Shown piece after piece: positions 50,401 through 59,400 of a DNA stretch of 64,000 nt; the first letter of the stretch is position 1, and the number at the start of each line of letters is the position of its first letter. The DNA is from Dendrophyllia cribrosa. Taxonomy: Eukaryota > Cnidaria > Anthozoa > Scleractinia > Dendrophylliidae. The stretch spans positions 18,288,641 through 18,352,640 of the forward strand of contig JAJLRJ010000006.1 in NCBI GenBank assembly GCA_024195265.1, read 5' to 3'. The notes below the pieces were generated by a model. It was not told the DNA's origin and did not search any database. It saw only the letters and a program-made list of their open reading frames with translations. The translations under genes were made by a program, and so were the position numbers.

Positions 50401-53400
50401 AGCAACTGAAGCAGTTACGAAGCATAGAAAAAATTCTGGGAGTTAATATTTGTTTAAAAGTCCATCATTGTACACTCATAAATTATTTCAATTAGCATTG
50501 CATTGCTGGGTAATAATAATTATACTATTATTGTATTATTATTAATAGCACCCAGCATGGGTTTGTTTATCAGACATGCAATGTTTAACATGTAACAATC
50601 ATCTTCTACTCTCACCCAGGCAATCATACAAGACAAACCCAAGTTGCAACTCCTGAGTTTGAACCACTTACATGTACTATTAAAATATATATTCACTATT
50701 GATCAAATCGTAAGTACTAAAAGAAGGAATGACCTAAAACCACCTACAACCATCTACAACCACCTAAAACCACCTACAAGGAATGACCTAAAACCATCTA
50801 CAACCACCTACAACCATCTACAACCACCCAAAACCACCTACGACCATCTTCAAAATATATAAAAAATCCACGCAGAATACTGTTTTTATCATTTCAGTGT
50901 CAATTTGATCGATTTCCAAGCAACCACAGGCTGTGAAAGACTCAAGTCTTTAATACAGGGTTCCAAACGTAAACTTTATCAACACAACAAGCTGCGAGGC
51001 GTTCGCTTACAGTTTCATTCCACGACTCTAAAACTCTCCTCGCTCGATAACCGGAAAGTATGCACACACTCAGTGAAGCATGACATAGTGATGCCATTGT
51101 CACGCAACCGTAAGTCATGACAATTTTGTCACACAGGCAAACCAAGGATGAGTGTGCTGCTCGCCTGTGGCTCACAGCAATGAAACATCTTACCTTCAGG
51201 ATCCTCTTGAAATGGAGCCATTACTGAGTCGACAAGGCCGCCTTGAGAGACCAGCCTGGATGAGTGAGGTCGTGATGTGATCGAGCAAAGTGTTTTCTTT
51301 AACCCCAATGCCACCAGACGTAACCTCGTGCTCTATACAGTCAGTGTAACATGAGATCCTCATACTTACATTTCTCAAACAAGGGGCACTGGGATGAGAA
51401 GTCTTTGATAGGCACCGGTGAAACAAAACACAACATTTCTGGTGTGCATTTATATTAAAATTGATCATGTAGGTGCGTGCTAAATTTGTCACTAAAATGC
51501 GTGAATCCCTTTTCTAGATGCTCTTGCCAAGTATTAAGTTTGTTTCCATGAAACCAGACACCCGTGGAAAGAGAACGCAACATTTCCGGTGAGCACGAAA
51601 TCGATCAAATTGACACTGAAATGATAAAAACAGTATTCTGCATGGATTTTTTATATTTCTGAAGATGGTCGTAGGTGGTTGTAGGTGGTTGTAGATGGTT
51701 TTAGGTGGTTTTAGGTCATTCCTTCTTTTAGTACTTCATTGATCAAATACCTGTATTAAATAAAACTGTATAATGTTGTGGTTCAAATTTTTCTCTGGTT
51801 TGAAAATTTTAAAACCAGGGGTCAATTTAATAAAACTTTAATTTACAAGTGTAATTAACAAGTGTAGCCATTGTTTCAGAGGTTGAAAACAATAGCTACG
51901 CTTGTAAATTACAAGTGTAAAAGTTTTATTGAATTGGCCCCAGTTTGTTTATTTGTTTTCGCTTGTCTCAGATTATAGTAATGAATCTAATACAAAGGAA
52001 AATAAAAAGTAAACTTGTTTAAAAATTTTTCAAACCAAATAAAAATTTGAAGCACAACATATACATGTACATCAATCAAGGTGTGGCTTATATGCCAGTT
52101 TTTATGACAATTAAATTAATTACAATGAACAATATCTTGTTATCACTATGTTTTCTTGCATAAAGGCAAATAAGCACATGTTTGTGCAGTTACAGATACA
52201 TTTGTACATTATATATGTATGTAAATATGCACAAGTATTATAGCATACAGTATGTAATGACTATGTTCCTTATTATGTCCATAAATATAGACATATCTGC
52301 TGAACATATTATGTGGTTTTAGTAAAACACAGGTAACAAACAAACCTGCAACTCTTGTAAAAATAAATTAGCATCAACAAAACTGTTTTTAAGGTAGTGT
52401 CCATAAGCCCTGCATTCTTGTAAGAATTTTGCTGGGTTAGGTCTGCTCTTAGGATTGGCTCCAACAAGTTGTACATAATCTGGTATAAGATTCTTTGGAA
52501 CCTTGCCAACAGACTTGAGGGATCCTGTCCTGGACAGAGAACCATTGAACACTTCCCATATCAGACAACCAAGACCCCACATATCTGCTGACCTGCAAGG
52601 AAATGTGGTGGAATTAGTCATGGGGTATAGCAGATGAGATAAGTACTTATATTTATTATTTGACTCTGACGTCATTTCTCCTTATAAGGGAAAAAGAACA
52701 TGTAAACTATTTAAGCGTATTACACAGTAGATTGCCGTATTATAGCTTATAGTGTCCCAGTTTAAAGACACAGAAGCTATTATAAATAAAGGAATTTCAG
52801 TCGAAAAATAAATCCATTATTCAATGGTTTAAAGGATAATACATGTGGAAATTTTACTCATTACTTGCACTAATACTACGCAACTTGTAAAATATCTGCA
52901 TGTATTATCTCTTAAGGTTACTGTAAACCTTTATTGGTCCCATTTTGCATAATTTTATTTTTTTTAATTTCTGTAAAGATATAACATTAATCTAGAAAAT
53001 ATTGAAAGAAGTTTTGCAAAATCATTAAAAGAACTCAAGATATTCTTAAAAAAGAGTTTCAAGAGAATAGTTGATAAGTAGCTATAGGTGTGATAATCCG
53101 ATAATCTCTTTCCGGAGTGCAGTGCCTTCTTGTACTTTTCCCGCGAAACGTTATCCGCGGGATCTCGCATTACATGTTATGCATATTTTGTTTACATTGC
53201 AATGCGGAGCGTATTCTATTATAGCGTCATAGCGTATTCTTCCTGGCCATTTTCCATGTTTCACACGGTCGTCTACACTTGTTCCAATTCCTGAAGATTT
53301 ACAATTTGACTATTAAAGCCAAAGTGGAAATTTTTGGTTAGCAGAATTGTAGAGATCACGAGTGAAAAGAACCGCGGCGAAGAGTAAAAGAATAATAAAT

Positions 53401-56400
53401 GAGTGAATAGCTTACTCGCTTGCATTTACTGCTGATACCAGCGCATGTTTTCGGTCAATTTCCGCGGTCACGTCTGTTGTGTTTTTATTTCTTTGAAAAC
53501 TCTCACTGGCCCTTTTCGTTCGTTTGTTTCCACAACATTTTGATGCGTTTTCATTACGTTCTTTCCACTCATTTGGGTTTGCAGTTGCATGAAACTTTGC
53601 CGATTTTTCTATGGCTTTCCCTTTGAATAACTTGACTAATCGGCGGTTAATCAAATTCACATACACTGCTGTGTGACGATGCTCTTCAGGGGGTTCTATG
53701 TTTCATTTCATTGGTTGGCGGCACGACCACGATGACAGCCGCTTAAATGAGGTGTGAAAACAGTGAAAATCTTTCGAGGCCAAAAACTCGAGGTTTGTTT
53801 TTGCGAGAATGGCCTCTGTTCAAATGAATTAATAGGGTATGTAGATTTGTCAGATTTTCACGCAACTTGGCCAGTATGTTTGCTGGATATTTATGCACCA
53901 AAGTGTGTGGGGCTTTTACGAAATTCCAAATACTTTTCTCGTGATGCCCCAAAGTATGACGCGCAGAGAACAATTTTCTATTGTCCAACTTCAAAGTTGT
54001 TTTGATTTTTGCGCCAACACGGAGACTGGTAATTCAGTGAAGCAAACACCGTCGGTTTTGCGTTTAAGGCTTGTGCACGCTTAACTAAAGGAAAAACAGG
54101 AAAGATAATTGCTATTTTCGGAATCTACAATTTATTAGCTTTACAGTGATATATAGTTTTCTGGGGTTTCGTTAAAAATAGCGCGAGTACGAAAGATTTT
54201 CGGGAAGGCACCCTCGAAGGTTTATAGTAACCTTAAACCATTGAATAAGGTGTGTATATTTATCTGTAGAAAAAAGTACATGTTTGTTAAAAAAGAAGGT
54301 TGGTTAAGTTATTTTGTCTTAATTCTTGACAACGATGGTATCTTTCATTTGTACAACTTAATTAAATTTTGTTAACAGTTTCCTGGTTAAAATTACTATT
54401 GATCCTGCATGTCCTTTGAAATAATGTCTTGAACTTAACTTTCTGTAACTTGAACAGGAAGAACTGTTTTTCTAGGAAAGGTATTATCTCTACACATTTG
54501 AGGTGCTGCAGTTACCTCAAGTGTGTGTAGATAATTCACCATTATGGGACATATTGTCAATTTGCAGAGTGAAACCAACTGTGTGTGAAGCGGGCTGAAT
54601 TTCAAGCCATTGCAAAGGACATGTGGGATCAATAGTATGACAGCTCTATCATTTTCAGATCATTTTCCTTGATATCCACTTATTGCAGATCTCAATGTAA
54701 CAACATCTTTGTTAACCCTACACAAGTCATGTGCATATATTGTTGTGCAACTCACAGACCCACCATTTTTCAATCTTTTTGTTGGCTTTACTAAACTTTC
54801 TCCCCTCTGGAGGTTCATAGACCTGTAACACTGGCAGACGAGGAAGGTCAGGCTCCTCACTGTTGGGAGGTGGCTCTACAGGTTTCAGATATTCCACTCC
54901 ACCAAGCTTCCATTCTCCTGCAACATCCACAAACACTGATGCCATGCACACATTACCGTGAATTAAACTGCAGTCATTTGTGAGAAAACTGAGGCCAGCC
55001 TAAGAAAAAATGGATACATGTGTCTTGTATTAAGGATTAATTCTAACAATTCTAGGCAGTGACAAGTGTTAAAATACAGCCAGTTGAAAATATGAACAAG
55101 GCTTATTGGCAGGGTGGAAAAAGAAATCCCCCTCCTTTGCATTATTTGTATTGATTTTTTTTTTTTGGGGGGGGGGGGGGGGGGGTGGGGGTTGAAAATG
55201 TTCAAACTGGTTTAATTTTTATTTTCCTTTGTTTCAGATTCATTACCATAATCTGAGACAAAGGAAAGTAAAGAAAAAAAGCAGACCACTCTATACAACG
55301 TACATGTATATGTTGTGGTTCAATTTTTTCTTTGGTTTGAAAATTTTCAAACCAGTTCAGTTTTTGTTTTCCTTTGTCTCAGAATATGATAATATGGTTT
55401 GAAAATTTTTAAACCAAAGAAAAATTTGAACCACAACATATACAGTACATGTACACCACAGCCCATACAAATCATTTAAGGGGGGGGGGGGGGGGGATTT
55501 CTGTTATACCCTGCAAATAAGTCATGTTCATGAGTTTTATGGTCTATGATAGCATGTTGTTTCCAGGTTAAGCAGGCACAGGCAATTGTGAAGGCTTTGC
55601 AATTCATTCTACAGATTGCTTTAAAATTTTGGTCACCACTTTAGAGAAAGGTTCCAGGTAATTTAAATACTTACTGTTATCTGGTGTAATCCCCAAGAGA
55701 TAGCAAGATCAGATTTATCCTCTTCATTAAGCTGTACCTCCAGTGGGCGCACTGTCTCTGTAACCAGGTAAATAACTGTCTCGGACTGAAAAAAAAAAAC
55801 ATAACTTATACTTGCTAAGTAACCTAAAAATTGTTGCATTCGTCAACATTTTAAATGACAGACGCTTTTTAATGTTTGCAAGTTAGAACTAAAGATTTGT
55901 AGGAAGCTCTACAACAGCCTGACCATGAGTGCTTCTGAGCCCTCTCCTCCTCTTATCCATGCTTCCTCATTAAAAACGATGCATTGTGCAATCCCGTCCC
56001 TAGAGCGTTCTTGGTTTGCAAAATGGCATGGCAGGTGTAGAAACCCCTAGGCAAGGCTGCTAAAATATTCCAAAAATCTTGGAGCATTTTGTCGCGTGAC
56101 ACATACAATAATGCAATGTCTTTGTTTCATTTCAACGATGGTTTCAGATTGCCACAAAACAAACATGGCTGCAATCAATGATAATAACCAAGTGTCATGC
56201 CATGTAATACTCCACGATACTTGGAGTGTTTCGGCAGCCATGTCCAGGGGTTTCTATGCCCGTCTTGGCATTTTAAAAGCAAAGAAAGCCCTGGGAATGA
56301 GGTTGTGTATTGTGCCTTCATTATATCAACTGACTCTGAAGGCCTACAAAATTAATGTTATTCTATGGTATTCTAGTATGTATTTAGATTCTCATACCAT

Positions 56401-59400
56401 CAGTTTAATGTTTACCTCAAGAGCATCAATGTATCGTAGAATGTTTGGATGGCGAAGAGTTTTCAGTCTTCTGAGGGCTAACTTGGCAGTTTGAACCTTA
56501 AATTAATAATTGAAAAAATTACCAATTTTATCGGTTAAAAAAAAAACACCCACATTTACTTCAATAATCACATACTATAATTAGTCCAAACAAAGGGAAG
56601 GAGGACCAAAATTCACAGAAAATTTCAACGGATTACACCGACAAAGTAAACAATGAATAAAACCTTTGACCCGAAGGATCTATTCTACGCTCTGGTGGCT
56701 TTCATGGCGCAGGTGGGTATGTATAATCATCCATTCAATCAGCTGACTGACCGCGACATTTTCACGGGCAAATTTCCCACCAGAGTTATCTACTCGCAAA
56801 GTCCGATTGGTCTAAACAATGAAATTAAATGGGTTGCGTCATAGCTTGCACATGAGCCGAACAGTGAAACCCTCCCTTTAACTAAAAGGATAGTTAATTA
56901 AACCACAACATATATTATTTTTGTGTTACCCTTTCTCGATCAAATATTAAACTTCAAATAATAGAATGTAATGTTTAGTGGTTGTAACTCTTGGGTCAGT
57001 GTGCTCTTTCAATCAAAAGGCATAAGCTATTGAGCAGATTTTTCCATTGGTGATGTAGCATGTACATTGTACTTTTTACCTAAATTTGTACACAAGACTT
57101 ATTACAAACTTCTTATTTACAATTTGTTAGACTAGGTTGAAGCTATATGTCTAGTAGTAACCCTAACACTACTAGTAATAAGCATGCCATACAAAAACTG
57201 TCAGATTTGTCTTGTCACAAGACAAAGCATGAACAATACTGTGTAGTTTCCTGCACCTGAACAAAAACCTGTGCAGTATAGTGTGAACATAACATGGTAT
57301 TTCTGACAGTGAAGCATCACAGAACAGGCAGAAATAGCTGTTTTGCCAGCACGGACCAGAGGACTGGATCCATGTAAGGGGAATTATGGGTATGTTTCTG
57401 AGATATGTATAGTTGTTTGTTACAAATTTGGATCATTCTAGGTCAGCACTTGCTCGATCACCAAAATGTTTATAATAAAAATTTTGAGATATTTACTTGT
57501 AGTAATTATTAGTTTCCGGTAACTCCGCCCCCAGAGTTGGCGGCACTGCAGCTGATTTTAGCATGTGGGGGTATATGTTCCCTTTTTCCCACAAAGTGGT
57601 TTTGGATTTTCGTATCTTGCGGTGTTGTACTTAGTACTTTTACGAATATCGATCTTTTGTGATAACAAGTACTGAAGTTAAGTGTACGTTGATAAGTTGA
57701 TGGCAGTCTTGCAATAAACTGGCTATGAGGTCCTTGCTGACCTACAGGTTCCTGTTTCTACACAGTTGTGTGTGTCTTTCTGGGTTATTAGTGTAGGCAA
57801 AATCTGAGATTTTCTCCATAAAATCAACAGCCTCCTCCCACAACAACCTTGTTTGTTTTCTTGCCACAACTACTTTTTACTTTTGGTAAAAGTGAAGAAC
57901 AGCTCAGGATTGTCGGCCAACAAGCGGTCGAGACATATCAACAGTTACCCAACTGTTGGCTAACAAATGGCTGACATTTTATGCACAGTTTTCTTGAGTC
58001 CCTGGTTACAGTTTTGTTGACCGACTGTCTCCCAACAGATGGCCAACAGCTAGCAGACTGTAAGCAATCTTTCAGTTCAGAAAAAATGAGAGTTTACTTC
58101 TGATATCTGTTGGTACTGTTGGTAGATTGTTGGCCAACTGTCAGTCCACTATCAGCCAACAGATGACTGATAGTTAGCATATAGGAGCTGTTTTACTGAA
58201 TAACCTTATTGTAAACCTCCCAATAATGAGCACCTCTCTACAACATCCAGAAATAGAGTACTAAAGTGATGATGTCACAAAAAATGTCTGTTTGCCAAAA
58301 ATCAGCATCTTATTGCAATTTGCTGGGGTGCTGGGGGGGGGGGGGGGGGGGGACTGCAGCCTCCCTGCCCACAGTCATAAAAAATAGTGTTATGAGGGTG
58401 TCAGTGGGGTTAACTGACTAGCGTATAACAATGGATTTTTGTTATCGTAGCCGTATAAATAACAAAATACGAGCTGACTATCGTATAAAAGGAAGTCGTT
58501 TTCTTAGCGTATGTGGTAAATAAAAGACAAATTTTGAACATTTTCTCTGTGCAAATAAAAATTTGAGTTTACAGTTACTTTGTTTAAATCATTTTAGAGT
58601 CCATTTTGAGTCCATTTTTGACCCTGCTAAGACCTTCTGTACCATTATTTTAGTCTGCTGCGTGACTGATTTTCGTGACAAACCCTGAGCCTGCACTGTA
58701 TCTGCGGCTTTATATAATAGTTCCAGGCTCTCTCACGATCTTCGACCTTGGCAAACGTGGCCAACATGAGACCGTGCCCGGCAGTCTGCAGAAATTTTCT
58801 GAAGTGTCGAGAACATAGCGATCTTATAGTATGCCCAAGCTTGGATATTTCGTCAACTGGAAAATCAAAATAATTTTGGGAATCGCTTGACATTTCTTAA
58901 CGAACTTTGAATACTCTTAAGGGGTTTGAGTGAGACGTTCAGTCGAGATTCTGTGAAAATTTCTGACTGCGAGTCTCAGCAGAAATTTTCTAAGTGTTGA
59001 GAACATAACGATGTTACAGACCGCGAGCTGTCGCCCTTTTCTCCTCAGTGCCAAGCGCGAGAGCGTACATTTTGTAATTATGCAAATTGCTGTAAAAACG
59101 AGAAAGGATTGGGGCGAGGGAGGGAAAAGGGCGACAGCGGAGGTTTCTTTGTTCTTTGAATTTGCATTTCAGGAAAACGTAAAACCCTGATGGGTCATCT
59201 CAGTCTCATCAGAATAATTATGACAAATGTTTTCGCAGGAAAGAGGTGTTGAAACGTGTTTGCGATGAAAAGCTGAGCGGCAAGAAGAAGCCGTGTTATC
59301 TCTTCTGGCTGGAAAATATGTTTTTGCGGTGTTACCGACCGGATTCTGTAAAAGCGTAATTTACTGAAGCTTTGTCTTTGCAAGAGAAATACGCGACGGG

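Larger units (their letters stand above)
31565..52430. repeat. Right copy of long direct duplication
   Basis: Near-identical to 1-20860. It carries cgc plus one extra base near 40456 and ttatatatgtatgtaa in place of ttatattatgtaaaa near 52210. Its right end runs on without interruption into the rest of SCYL1 exon 6, so this copy is the structurally intact one. Confidence 0.95.

Noticed and set aside
56653..56844. 63-codon plus-strand frame as an intronic gene
   Set aside because: No recognised family, no splice context, and it lies in a transposon-rich intron.
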